A stretch of DNA of 64,000 nt from Arthrobacter sp. 18067 (GCF_902706295.1 NZ_CACSJJ010000011.1:62001-126000), one strand, 5' to 3'. Counted from the stretch's first letter, positions 8,810 through 17,484 are shown. Notes: a model not told the origin generated them from the letters alone. Numbers and translations are program-made.

Positions 8810-10930
8810 ATGCGCAGCAAGCTCGCAGAACGGCTAAGTGCCCCGGGCATTCGTTTCAAGGCCCTGCCCTGGGGCTCCCGTATCGCCCTGCTCTTCCTCA
8901 TCGTGATCGTTCTCGCGGCCATTTTCGCACCGGTCATCGCCCCGCACGATCCGCTGGAGACCTTCATTCCGGCCACCCCGCCGGGTGCCGAACACTTCTT
9001 CGGCACTGACCGGCTGGGCCGCGACATCTTCTCGCGTCTCCTCTTTGGTGCACAGTCGTCGCTGATGATCGGCCTCGGTGCGGTGGCCTTGGCCATCCTT
9101 GCCGGTGCGCTCCTCGGCTCCTTCGCCGCCACGTCCAGCAAGTCCGTGAACGAGATCATCATGCGGCTCATGGACATCCTCATGGCATTCCCCGGCATCG
9201 CGCTGGCGGCCGTGCTGCTGGCTGCTTTCGGCAACTCGGTGCCCACCATCATCATCGCGATCGCCATCATCTACACCCCGCAACTGGCCCGAGTGGTCCG
9301 CGCCAACGTCCTGGCCCAGTATGGCGAAGACTACGTCCGTGCCGAGCGCGTCATTGGTGCAGGCCGTTTCTACATCCTGGTCAAGCACATCGTCCGCAAC
9401 ACTGCAGCTCCAGTGCTGGTATTCGCCACGGTCATGGTGGCCGACGCCATCATCCTCGAAGCCTCCCTGTCCTTCCTGGGCGCAGGTGTGCAGGACCCCG
9501 CACCATCATGGGGCAACGTGATCTCCTACGGCCGCAACCTGGTCCTCTCCGGCGGCTGGTGGGCCACCACCTTCGCCGGTGTCACCATCTTGCTGACCGT
9601 GCTTTCCCTGAACATCCTGGCCGAGGGCCTCACCGACGCCATGGTGAACCCGAAGCTGCGCCGCGCACCGGTGGTGAAGGACGACGACGGAGCTTCCGCC
9701 GCCGTTGCAGGTATCGCTGTGGACACCGAGGTCGCAACCTCCGTCGCCCAGCCTTCGGTAGTTGAGGAACACGAGCTCGACGGCGTCCGTGCGGCTTCCG
9801 GCGACACCGTCACTTCCGAGGTCGGCATGTCAGCCGTCCTCACCGATGTGAAGCTGGCCGCCGCCAACCCGCACCTCCTCCTGGACCGCGAATTGGAACT
9901 CCTGGCAGCAATCGAAGCGAAGCGCACCGACCGCCTTCCGCAGGTATCGGCAGGCGCACGCAACGTCCTTGAGGTCAAGAACCTGTCCATCCGCTTCCCC
10001 GGCCGCTTCGGCGACATCGCAATCGTGGACAACGTGTCCTTCACGGTCCGCGAAGGCGAGACCATGGGCCTGGTGGGTGAGTCCGGTTGTGGCAAGTCCA
10101 TCACCTCGCTCGCAGTCATGGGCCTGCTGCCCAAGACCGCCCAAGTCACCGGTTCCATCAAGTTCGATGGCAAGGAACTCCTGGACTCCGCCACCAAGCA
10201 CAGCAACCCCAAGGCCTACGAGGGCCTGCGCGGTGAGCAGATTGCCATGGTCTACCAGGACGCGTTGAGCTCCCTGAACCCGTCCATGAAGATCAAGGAC
10301 CAGATGGAGCAGCTCACCAAGCGTGGGGGTCGCAAGACTCCGGCCGAGCTGCTGGAAATGGTGAAACTGGATCCCATCCGGACCCTCGCCAGCTACCCGC
10401 ACGAGCTCTCCGGTGGCCAGCGCCAACGCGTGCTGATCGCTATGGCCCTGTCGCGTTCGCCGAAGATCGTCGTTGCCGACGAGCCCACCACCGCCTTGGA
10501 TGTCACCGTCCAGAAACAGGTTGTGGATCTGCTCAACGAACTGCGCGAACAACTCGGCTTCGCCATGGTGTTCGTCAGCCACGATCTCGCCCTGGTAGCT
10601 TCCCTGGCCCACCGCATCACCGTGATGTACGCCGGCCAGGTGGTGGAATCCGCCCAGGCCTCCGAACTGCTGCAGAACCCCAAGCACGAGTACACCCGGG
10701 GCTTGCTCGGCGCGGTGCTCTCCATCGAGGCTGACGCTGTGCGCCTGCACCAGATTCCCGGCACCGTCCCGTCCCCGCGGGACTTCGCGACGGGCGACCG
10801 CTTCGCGGCCCGCTCCCTGCGATCCGACGCCGATCCCCACCAGAAACTGGTCCTCACCACTGTTTCTTCGTCGAACGGTGACGATGCCGACCACTACTGG
10901 GCGAGCCACCTGAAGGAGGACGCGAAATGA
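8810..10930 (+). CDS. fused ABC permease (DppC-type) and ATPase (DppD-type)
   Basis: A 706-residue fusion. Residues 1-285 are a DppC-like permease (LEASLSFLGAGVQDPAPSWG is diagnostic). Residues 286-380 form a hydrophilic linker rich in Ala, Val and acidic residues. Residues 383-700 are a complete ABC ATPase with Walker A GESGCGKS, signature LSGGQRQRVLIAMALS, Walker B IVVADEPT and the H-loop VSHD. All catalytic residues are present and there is no stop or frameshift at the joint, so this is a real fusion. It overlaps the next ATPase gene by four bases (ATGA). In the membrane complex one NBD is tethered to one permease. Confidence 0.93.
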   Translation: MRSKLAERLSAPGIRFKALPWGSRIALLFLIVIVLAAIFAPVIAPHDPLETFIPATPPGAEHFFGTDRLGRDIFSRLLFGAQSSLMIGLGAVALAILAGALLGSFAATSSKSVNEIIMRLMDILMAFPGIALAAVLLAAFGNSVPTIIIAIAIIYTPQLARVVRANVLAQYGEDYVRAERVIGAGRFYILVKHIVRNTAAPVLVFATVMVADAIILEASLSFLGAGVQDPAPSWGNVISYGRNLVLSGGWWATTFAGVTILLTVLSLNILAEGLTDAMVNPKLRRAPVVKDDDGASAAVAGIAVDTEVATSVAQPSVVEEHELDGVRAASGDTVTSEVGMSAVLTDVKLAAANPHLLLDRELELLAAIEAKRTDRLPQVSAGARNVLEVKNLSIRFPGRFGDIAIVDNVSFTVREGETMGLVGESGCGKSITSLAVMGLLPKTAQVTGSIKFDGKELLDSATKHSNPKAYEGLRGEQIAMVYQDALSSLNPSMKIKDQMEQLTKRGGRKTPAELLEMVKLDPIRTLASYPHELSGGQRQRVLIAMALSRSPKIVVADEPTTALDVTVQKQVVDLLNELREQLGFAMVFVSHDLALVASLAHRITVMYAGQVVESAQASELLQNPKHEYTRGLLGAVLSIEADAVRLHQIPGTVPSPRDFATGDRFAARSLRSDADPHQKLVLTTVSSSNGDDADHYWASHLKEDAK

Positions 10931-11733
10931 GTGAATCAACCGGGAAGCCGGTCATCGAGCTCAAGGACGTCAAGGTCTACCACCACGCACGGACCGGTGG
11001 CCTGTTCCGCCCGAACATCGTCAAAGCCGTGGACGGCGTGGACTTCACCATCAGCCGCGGCGAAACCGTGGGCATCGTGGGTGAGTCCGGCTGCGGCAAG
11101 TCCACGCTGGCCTCAGTGCTCGTGGGACTGCAGCCGCCGACGTCGGGCAAGGTTTTGTTCCACGGAAAGCCGGCCATCAAGCGGAACGCAGCAATGCGCA
11201 AGCAGTTCGGCCGCTCCGTCTCCGTGGTCTTCCAGGATCCGGCGACGGCGCTGAACCCACGCATGACCATCCAGGACATCCTGACGGATCCGCTGCAGAT
11301 CCACGGCATCGGCAATGCGTCAACGCGCGCTGCCAAGGTCAAGGAACTCTTGGCGCTGGTTGGCTTGCCGCAATCGGCGGCTGAAGTGACGCCGTCGCAG
11401 GTTTCCGGCGGTCAGCGCCAGCGTGTGGCGATTGCCCGCGCACTGGCCTTGGACCCGGACATCATCGTGGCGGACGAGCCGACGTCGGCCCTGGACGTTT
11501 CGGTCCGCGCCCAGGTCCTGAACCTGCTGTCCGACCTGAAGACCCAACTGAACCTCGGCATGGTTTTCATCTCACACGACATCCAGACCGTCCGGTACGT
11601 CTCGGACCGCATCTGCGTCATGTACTTCGGCAAGATCGTCGAACAAGGCACAGCCACCCAGGTCTTCGACAACCCCAGCAACGACTACACCAAGAAGCTG
11701 CTGGGCGCCGCGCCGAGCCTGCTCCACATCTAG
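10927..11733 (+). CDS. ABC transporter ATPase (DppF-type) of the sialic acid system
   Basis: A 268-residue nucleotide-binding subunit: Walker A GESGCGKST near residue 55, signature VSGGQRQRVAIARAL, Walker B IIVADEPTSALD, and H-loop ISHD. It overlaps the fusion gene by four bases and should pair with that protein's NBD as a heterodimer. The C-terminus (NDYTKKLLGAAPSLL) has the DppF-like tail. It completes the transporter before the catabolic genes begin 38 bp on. Confidence 0.93.
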   Translation: MSESTGKPVIELKDVKVYHHARTGGLFRPNIVKAVDGVDFTISRGETVGIVGESGCGKSTLASVLVGLQPPTSGKVLFHGKPAIKRNAAMRKQFGRSVSVVFQDPATALNPRMTIQDILTDPLQIHGIGNASTRAAKVKELLALVGLPQSAAEVTPSQVSGGQRQRVAIARALALDPDIIVADEPTSALDVSVRAQVLNLLSDLKTQLNLGMVFISHDIQTVRYVSDRICVMYFGKIVEQGTATQVFDNPSNDYTKKLLGAAPSLLHI

Positions 11734-11770
11734 TTTTTCCCTTCACAAGCTACAAACAACGGAGAATTCT

Positions 11771-12688
11771 GTGTCCACTCAGTTCCAGGGCGTCATCCCC
11801 CCGGTCATCACCCCCCGCCACGCCGACGGCAGCATCGACACCGCGTCGCTGAAGAACGTCACCAAGCACCTGATCGACGGCGGTGTGTCCGGGCTTTTCG
11901 TCCTGGGCTCCTCCGGCGAAGTCCCCTACATGACCAACGATGAGCGTGAGCTGGTGGTCTCCACCATCGCCGACGCCAACGCTGGAGCCGTCCCGCTGAT
12001 CGTGGGCGCCAACGAGCAGACAACCAACCGAGTCATCGAAGAAGCACGCAAGGTGGTTGACCTCGGCGCCGACGCGATCGTGGTCACCTCCATGTACTAC
12101 GCCATTGGCAACGCCGCGGAGACCGAGACCCACTTCCGCGCCATCCACGCCGCCATCGAGAAGCCGATCTTCGCCTACGACGTCCCGGTCCGCACGCACT
12201 TCAAGCTGCCCACCGACCTCCTGGTCCGCCTCGGCCGCGATGGCGTCATTGCCGGCGTCAAGGACTCCTCCGGCGACGACGTCTCCTTCCGCCAGCTGCT
12301 CCTCGCAGCCAAGGACATCCCCAACTTCGACATCTTCACCGGTCACGAAGTTGTAGTGGACGGTGCCCTCCTGGGCGGCGCGCAGGGTGTTGTCCCCGGC
12401 CTCGGCAACGTTGATCCGGCCGGCTACCGCCGTCTGTTCGACGCCGCCCAGGCCGGCGACTGGGCTCTCGCGGCAAGGGAACAGGACCGCCTGGCCGACG
12501 TCTTCGAGATCGTCTACGCCCCCAACGGCCGCGTTTCCGGTGGCGCTGCCGGCCTGGGTGCTTTCAAGACCGCACTCCAGGTGATGGGCGTCATCGAGTC
12601 CAACACGATGAGCTCACCGATGCTGTCTTTGAATGACTCCGAGACGGCTCTGATTCGTTCAATTCTGGAGCGGAACGGGCTGGTCTAA
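11771..12688 (+). CDS. nanA: DHDPS/NAL-family aldolase, probable N-acetylneuraminate lyase
   Basis: A 305-residue TIM-barrel aldolase that should split N-acetylneuraminate to pyruvate and N-acetylmannosamine. The pyruvate-carboxylate loop is GSSGE (near residue 46), the catalytic Tyr is in AYDVPVRT, and the Schiff-base Lys is in GVKDSSGDD (near residue 163). The start is GTG 11771 with GGAG seven bases before it. Family motifs alone do not separate NanA from other pyruvate aldolases; the assignment rests on the following NanK- and NanE-like genes. No internal damage is seen. Confidence 0.85.
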   Translation: MSTQFQGVIPPVITPRHADGSIDTASLKNVTKHLIDGGVSGLFVLGSSGEVPYMTNDERELVVSTIADANAGAVPLIVGANEQTTNRVIEEARKVVDLGADAIVVTSMYYAIGNAAETETHFRAIHAAIEKPIFAYDVPVRTHFKLPTDLLVRLGRDGVIAGVKDSSGDDVSFRQLLLAAKDIPNFDIFTGHEVVVDGALLGGAQGVVPGLGNVDPAGYRRLFDAAQAGDWALAAREQDRLADVFEIVYAPNGRVSGGAAGLGAFKTALQVMGVIESNTMSSPMLSLNDSETALIRSILERNGLV

Positions 12689-12694
12689 GCTTCG

Positions 12695-13693
12695 ATGACC
12701 GCTTCCATGACCCACGTGATCGGCGTTGACCTTGGCGGCACCAAAACTGCCGCCGGGGTTGTTGCCCCTTCAGGCGAAGTATTGATGTCGGAGACCATTC
12801 CGACGTTGAACCGGGCAGGTGGCGAAGCCATCCTCGATGCCACCGCTGCGCTGATCGCGGGCTTGGTGGAGCGCGCTGCCGACGCCGGAATTTCGGTTTC
12901 CGGCGTCGGTATCGGCTCCGCGGGGGTTATTGACGCTGTTTCCGGCTCGGTGGTGTCTGCGACCGACGCGATACATGGCTGGGCCGGGACTGCGCTTGTT
13001 GCCGGGCTTTCTGCCCGACTTTCGCTTCCCGCCTCGGCCGTGCGGGCAGTCAACGACGTCCATGCGCACGCCCTCGGCGAAGCTTGGCTCGGCGCCGCCG
13101 CAGGTTCCTCCAGTTCACTCATGGTGGCGTTCGGGACCGGGGTGGGCGGCAGCTTTGTGCTGGATGGCGCTCCCGTTTTGGGGCACCGATTTGTGGGCGG
13201 GCATGTGGGGCACTTTGCTTCTCCTTTTGCCGTGTTTTCCGGACTTCCTTTGGCTTGCGTTTGCGGTGGATCCGGGCACGTCGAGGCCATCGCTTCCGGG
13301 CCCGCCATCCATGAAGCGTTCTTGCGGTTTGGCGGCTATTCCGTGGACGCGCCTGACACCCGGGGCGTGTTTACGCTTGCCGCTTCTGTCTCAGACGCGC
13401 ACGACGGCGGTGCTGACGCTGACTCCGCTGGTAGTCGCGCCGCCGCTGTGCGTGCCATCAGTGTTGGCGCAGCCGCTGCCGGACAAGCCGTGGGCGGACT
13501 CATCAATATCCTGGACCCCGAAACCGTAGTGGTCTCCGGTGGTCTGGCCGACGCCGGAGAGCTCTGGTGGAAACCCATGGAAGCTGCCCTGCGCAAGGAA
13601 CTGCTTGCCCCGTTGATCTCCGTGCCGGTAGTCCGGGCCACCCTTGGCAACACAGCGGCCATTGTTGGCGCCGCGAAACTCGTCCTCAAGTAG
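12695..13693 (+). CDS. nanK: ROK-family sugar kinase, probable N-acetylmannosamine kinase
   Basis: A 332-residue ROK protein: the N-terminal phosphate loop GVDLGGTKTAAG, a sugar-binding GTGVGGSFV segment, and an EAIASGPAI segment. It should phosphorylate ManNAc to ManNAc-6-P. The zinc motif of ROK proteins, CxCGxxGCxE, reads CVCGGSGHVE here, with His in place of the third Cys, which could still bind zinc. It starts six bases after nanA and 21 bases precede nanE. The third-position wobble around 13000-13300 is less GC-rich than in its neighbours. Confidence 0.85.
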   Translation: MTASMTHVIGVDLGGTKTAAGVVAPSGEVLMSETIPTLNRAGGEAILDATAALIAGLVERAADAGISVSGVGIGSAGVIDAVSGSVVSATDAIHGWAGTALVAGLSARLSLPASAVRAVNDVHAHALGEAWLGAAAGSSSSLMVAFGTGVGGSFVLDGAPVLGHRFVGGHVGHFASPFAVFSGLPLACVCGGSGHVEAIASGPAIHEAFLRFGGYSVDAPDTRGVFTLAASVSDAHDGGADADSAGSRAAAVRAISVGAAAAGQAVGGLINILDPETVVVSGGLADAGELWWKPMEAALRKELLAPLISVPVVRATLGNTAAIVGAAKLVLK

Positions 13694-13714
13694 TCCGTAA
13701 GTAAAGGGAACATC

Positions 13715-14401
13715 ATGATCCTCACACCCGAAGGCCTTGAAGCCCTCCGCTCCCAACTGATCGTTTCCTGCCAGGCATACCCCGGCGAGCCCATGCGCGA
13801 TCCCCGCACCACCGGCCAAGTGGCCGCATCGGCTGTCATCGGTGGCGCGGCGGCTGTCCGCGTCCAAGGGTTGGCCGACGTGCAGTTCACGCGTGCCGCC
13901 GTCGAGGTTCCCGTCATTGGTCTCTGGAAAGACGGCCACGACGGCGTGTTCATTACCCCCACGCTCCGTCATGCACTCTCCGTGGCGAATGCAGGGGCTC
14001 ATGTGGTGGCGATCGATGGAACGCGCAGGGCCCGCCCGGATGGGCTTTCCCTCGCCGAAACGGTGGCCGGTCTCCACGCTGGGTCCCATGCGCTGGTCAT
14101 GGCCGATTGTGGGTCCCTCGACGACGCCGTGGCAGCTGTTGAAGCCGGGGCGGACCTGATCGGGACGACGTTGGCCGGCTACACCGGCGAGCGTCCTAAG
14201 ACGAACGGCCCAGACCTGGAGCTGCTGGAACAGATCGCTTCCGCCGGGCTGGGCAAGCCGCTTATCGCCGAGGGCCGCATCCATACCCCGGCTCACGCAC
14301 GGCAGGCCCTTGATGCCGGCGCGTTCGCCGTGGTGGTGGGGACTGCGATCACCCACCCGGCGTCGATAACTGGCTGGTTCAAGGGCGCCATGCACGCATA
14401 A
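13715..14401 (+). CDS. nanE: N-acetylmannosamine-6-phosphate 2-epimerase
   Basis: A 228-residue TIM-barrel enzyme that converts ManNAc-6-P to GlcNAc-6-P. Clear NanE signatures are LIVSCQAYPGEPMR at the N-terminus, VIGLWKD (catalytic Lys region), GADLIGTTLAGYT, and AEGRIHTPAHA followed by VVVGTAITHP. This is the most specific member of the cluster and is what identifies the operon as sialic acid catabolism. No nagA or nagB lies in this window, so GlcNAc-6-P must be processed by genes elsewhere. Confidence 0.95.
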   Translation: MILTPEGLEALRSQLIVSCQAYPGEPMRDPRTTGQVAASAVIGGAAAVRVQGLADVQFTRAAVEVPVIGLWKDGHDGVFITPTLRHALSVANAGAHVVAIDGTRRARPDGLSLAETVAGLHAGSHALVMADCGSLDDAVAAVEAGADLIGTTLAGYTGERPKTNGPDLELLEQIASAGLGKPLIAEGRIHTPAHARQALDAGAFAVVVGTAITHPASITGWFKGAMHA

Positions 14402-14445
14402 GTGGCACTGGTCCTTTGCCATGACGAGGAGGAATATGTCATTCC

Positions 14446-14904
14446 ATGAGCAGCAAGGAAACCAGTAAGAGCGAGACGCCCTCCTTCATGCTGCCGGAGG
14501 CCATGACCGGCAGGGCGAGCCCCGCGAAGGCCGCGGAAGGCGACAAGCCCGTTTTCGCCTACATCGCAAGCCTGCCGGAGCCACAACGCGGCATCGCCGA
14601 AGCAATCGATGCTCTGGCAACCAGGACACTGCCCGAACTCCAGCGATCCGTGAAATGGGGCATGGCGTACTACGGTGTCGGCGACGGGTGGTGCTTCAGC
14701 TGCGGCGGCTTTGCCGGGCACGTCAAGCTCATGTTTATCAACGGCTCCTCACTCGAGCCGGTACCGCCGGTGACACCGGTGGGAATGGGCAAGGCCACAC
14801 GGGGCGTGGAGATCAGCTCCTTGGCTGACATCGACGAACAGCAGATCGCGGCGTGGATGAAGCAGGTAACGTCCGTGCCGGGTGTTGGGGGCAAGAAACG
14901 CTGA
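14446..14904 (+). CDS. DUF1801 (YdhG-like) domain protein
   Basis: A 152-residue soluble protein. From residue 45 it matches the DUF1801 pattern: AIDALATRTLPELQRSVKWG followed by a short aromatic strand (MAYYGVGDGWCF) and HVKLMFINGSSL. The family is widespread and biochemically undefined. The first 30 residues are a variable tail. It follows nanE in the same direction after 44 bp, but nothing ties it to sialic acid. It ends a few bases before repeat copy B. Confidence 0.8.
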   Translation: MSSKETSKSETPSFMLPEAMTGRASPAKAAEGDKPVFAYIASLPEPQRGIAEAIDALATRTLPELQRSVKWGMAYYGVGDGWCFSCGGFAGHVKLMFINGSSLEPVPPVTPVGMGKATRGVEISSLADIDEQQIAAWMKQVTSVPGVGGKKR

Positions 14905-14915
14905 TGCTTGGAAGC

Positions 14916-14975
14916 GTTGCGAGGCCCGCTCTGTGCCCCAAAATCCGCGCCAGGCCGCAAAGCAGGCCTCACAAC
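14916..14975. repeat. hairpin repeat, family 1, copy B
   Basis: Arms GTTGCGAGGCCCGCTCT (14916-14932) and GCAAAGCAGGCCTCACAAC (14957-14975) pair with three C/T differences tolerated as G-U pairs. The right arm contains the TGA stop (14969-14971) of the minus-strand sulfurtransferase gene. Confidence 0.82.
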
Positions 14976-15826
14976 CCCGGTGACACCCTCGCCACTGGCC
15001 TCTCCTGCGCGCGGGAGTACTGGGACCACCCGCCGACGAACAGCTTGCCTTGGCCCATTCCCAGTTGTTCCATCATCAGCAGGTTGTGGCAGGCCGTCAC
15101 TCCGGAACCGCAGTAGGAGACGGCGTTCCCTGCGGACAGAACGCCTGCACGTTCGAAGTTCGCGCGAACCTGCAGTTCCGGGAGCAGGCGTCCCGTGGAG
15201 TCGAGGTTCTCGCGGCAAGGGACGTTCACGGCTCCGGGTATGTGGCCAGGGCGAGGGTCCACGGGATCCTGGAGTCCTTCGAAGCGATCGGTGTTTCTCG
15301 CATCCACTCTCAGGTACGCGGTGGAAGAAGCCTCGGAGATATCCGCCAGCAGGCGCGCTGGCCACGCGCGGAGTAAGAAGCTCCCCCTCGGTCGTGGCGA
15401 GGATTCCGTGGCGAGCTCGCCCGGATAGGCGGCCATGCCTCCGTTGAGGATCGCTGCGTTGTGTCCCGTCGACCGGAGCATCCACACGAGCCTGGCCGCG
15501 ATGACTCCACCTGCGTCGTCGTAGGCGATTACTGTGTCCGAGTCATTGATACCTGCTTGCCGCATGCCTTGGGCGAATACCTCGGGGTCGGGCAACGGGT
15601 TCCTCCCGGCGTCAGGGGATGCCGGCCCGGACAGCCACTGGTCCAGGTCGATGAAAACGGCCCCGGGAAGATGGCCGCGCTCAAAAGCCTTACTGCCGGA
15701 GGATCCATCGAGATACCAGCGGGAATCTGCCAGAACGAACTTCCCGGGGTTGTTCGTGCACCAACTCCAGTCGACAAAAGGTTTCAGCTCATCTCCCATG
15801 AACCCCAGATTAGTCAGCCGTCCCAT
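14969..15826 (-). CDS. sseA: two-domain sulfurtransferase (rhodanese / 3-mercaptopyruvate type)
   Basis: A 285-residue tandem rhodanese. The N-terminal domain is inactive (VLADSRWYLDGSSG, GHLPGAVFIDLDQWLSG), and the C-terminal domain holds the active-site loop YCGSGVTACHN. CGSGVTA is the form typical of 3-mercaptopyruvate sulfurtransferase rather than thiosulfate sulfurtransferase. ATG 15826 has no ribosome binding site, but TATACAT ends eight bases upstream, which suits a leaderless mRNA; ATG 15799 is an alternative. The stop codon is supplied by repeat copy B, and copy C lies upstream, so the gene is bracketed by the same repeat. Confidence 0.9.
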   Translation of the reverse strand: MGRLTNLGFMGDELKPFVDWSWCTNNPGKFVLADSRWYLDGSSGSKAFERGHLPGAVFIDLDQWLSGPASPDAGRNPLPDPEVFAQGMRQAGINDSDTVIAYDDAGGVIAARLVWMLRSTGHNAAILNGGMAAYPGELATESSPRPRGSFLLRAWPARLLADISEASSTAYLRVDARNTDRFEGLQDPVDPRPGHIPGAVNVPCRENLDSTGRLLPELQVRANFERAGVLSAGNAVSYCGSGVTACHNLLMMEQLGMGQGKLFVGGWSQYSRAQERPVARVSPGL

Positions 15827-15868
15827 AATTTGAGATGTATATCCCACCATATGGACGGCGTCGATGCC

Positions 15869-15927
15869 TTGCGAGGCCCGCTCTGCACCCGAAAACCCAC
15901 CCCAAGCCCGCAAAGCAGGCCTCACAA
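15869..15927. repeat. hairpin repeat, family 1, copy C
   Basis: Arms TTGCGAGGCCCGCTCTGC (15869-15886) and GCAAAGCAGGCCTCACAA (15910-15927). The right arm is identical to that of copy B, and it lies in the divergent gap between the sulfurtransferase and the flavin reductase genes. Confidence 0.82.
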
Positions 15928-15956
15928 CCCATGCTCACCCGGCGTAGGCTTTCCCC

Positions 15957-17414
15957 ATGACTGCCGAGAGCTCGCGGGAATTCGACGTAATCGTGATCGG
16001 CGCTGGCGCCGTAGGGGAGAACGTAGCGGACCGGGTGGTTCGCGGCGGCCTGACGGCGGTGATTATCGAGAGCGAATTGGTGGGCGGCGAGTGCTCCTAC
16101 TGGGCCTGCATCCCGTCCAAGGCATTGCTCCGGCCAGGAAGTGTCCTCCACGCCGCACAAGTAATCCCTGGCGCCTCCGAGGCCGTCACCGGAGTGGTGG
16201 ACGCGCAGGCCGCGCTGACGCACAGGGATTGGTTCACCAACAACTGGCAGGACGGCGGCCAGGTGGAATGGCTGGACAGCGCCGGTATCGAGCTGATCCG
16301 TGGACGCGGTCGCATCACCGGCCCCCGCGAAGTCCAGGTGGACGGCCTCGACGGCAACAGTTACGCACTGAAGGCACACCATGCCGTGGTGGTCGCAACG
16401 GGCTCGACCCCCACCGTCCCGGATATCGAGGGCTTGAAGGACGTACCGTTCTGGACAACCCGCGGGGCAACGGCAGCCAAGGAAGTTCCGAGGCGCTTCA
16501 CAGTGCTGGGCGGTGGCGTGGCTGGCGTGGAAATGGCGCAGGCGTTCGCCCGGCTCGGCTCGGACGTTACCCTTATTGCCCGGGGACGGCTGCTCAGCAG
16601 CTACCCGGAGGAAGCCGCGAACCTGGTCCTGGCCGGACTTCGCGCCGATGGCGTGTCCGTCCACGTTCACACTGATGTCCAGAAGGTCGGGACGAACGAC
16701 GACGGCTCGGTGACGGTCGCGTTCGACGGCAAGGCAGTCACCGCCGATAAGCTCCTGGTGGCCTCGGGAAGGCACCCCGCCTTGGCCAACCTGGGCTTGG
16801 AGAATGTGGGCGTCGAGGCTCAGAACGGCAAACCACTCCGGCTTACCACCGAATCCAGCGGACTCGTTGAAGGCCCAGCGAGCGATGGCACGAGCGGGCT
16901 CTGGCTTTATGCCGCCGGTGACGCCGCCGGCAAGGTACTCCTGACCCACCAGGGCAAGTACGAGGCCCGCGCTACCGGTGACGCCATCGTGGCCCGGGCC
17001 AACGGCAAGCTCAAGGGCACGCCCCAGCCGTGGAGCCCGTGGGCCCACACCGCCAACGATCACGCGGTCCCGAGCGTGGTGTTCACCGACCCCGAGGTTG
17101 CCTCCGTGGGCCCAAGCCTGGAGCAGGCGTTGTTGCAGGGCAAAAACGTCACCGGAGTGGAACTCCCCATCAACGTATCCGGCTCCCAGCTGCACTCCCC
17201 TGATTACAAGGGGTGGGCGCAGATCGTGGTGGATGAGGATCGCAAGGTCGTCCTCGGTGCCACATTCGTGGGCCCGGGAGTAGCCGAATTGCTGCACTCG
17301 GCAACCATAGCCATAGTGGGCGAAGTGAAGCTGGACCGCCTCTGGCACGCGGTTCCCTCGTATCCCACCATCAGCGAAGTGTGGCTGCGACTCTTGGAAA
17401 AGTACGGACTCTAA
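15957..17414 (+). CDS. class I pyridine nucleotide-disulfide oxidoreductase (Lpd/RclA-like)
   Basis: A 485-residue FAD/NAD(P) protein: FAD motif VIVIGAGAVGENVADRVV, redox-active pair ECSYWACIPSKAL, NAD motif LGGGVAGVEMAQAF, second FAD motif LYAAGDAAGK, and a dimerisation domain. The conserved His of the HxxHPT motif is replaced: the C-terminus reads HAVPSYPTISEVW, with Tyr at the usual His position. That argues against ordinary dihydrolipoamide dehydrogenase and for an RclA/YkgC- or MerA-like paralogue. The start has no ribosome binding site but TAGGCT lies six bases upstream, so the message may be leaderless. Confidence 0.85.
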   Translation: MTAESSREFDVIVIGAGAVGENVADRVVRGGLTAVIIESELVGGECSYWACIPSKALLRPGSVLHAAQVIPGASEAVTGVVDAQAALTHRDWFTNNWQDGGQVEWLDSAGIELIRGRGRITGPREVQVDGLDGNSYALKAHHAVVVATGSTPTVPDIEGLKDVPFWTTRGATAAKEVPRRFTVLGGGVAGVEMAQAFARLGSDVTLIARGRLLSSYPEEAANLVLAGLRADGVSVHVHTDVQKVGTNDDGSVTVAFDGKAVTADKLLVASGRHPALANLGLENVGVEAQNGKPLRLTTESSGLVEGPASDGTSGLWLYAAGDAAGKVLLTHQGKYEARATGDAIVARANGKLKGTPQPWSPWAHTANDHAVPSVVFTDPEVASVGPSLEQALLQGKNVTGVELPINVSGSQLHSPDYKGWAQIVVDEDRKVVLGATFVGPGVAELLHSATIAIVGEVKLDRLWHAVPSYPTISEVWLRLLEKYGL

Positions 17415-17422
17415 TTTCTATT

Positions 17423-17442
17423 TGAACTGACCGGTCAGTTCA
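17423..17442 (+). promoter_or_regulatory. 20-bp perfect palindrome, likely TetR operator
   Basis: TGAACTGACCGGTCAGTTCA is self-complementary over all 20 bases. It is a typical TetR-family operator (core TGACCGGTCA) and sits 42 bp before the operon that encodes the TetR protein at 20381-21013. Confidence 0.85.
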
Positions 17443-17484
17443 GTTAGACTTTTCGCAGACACCATTTCTGCGAAAGGCTTCATT

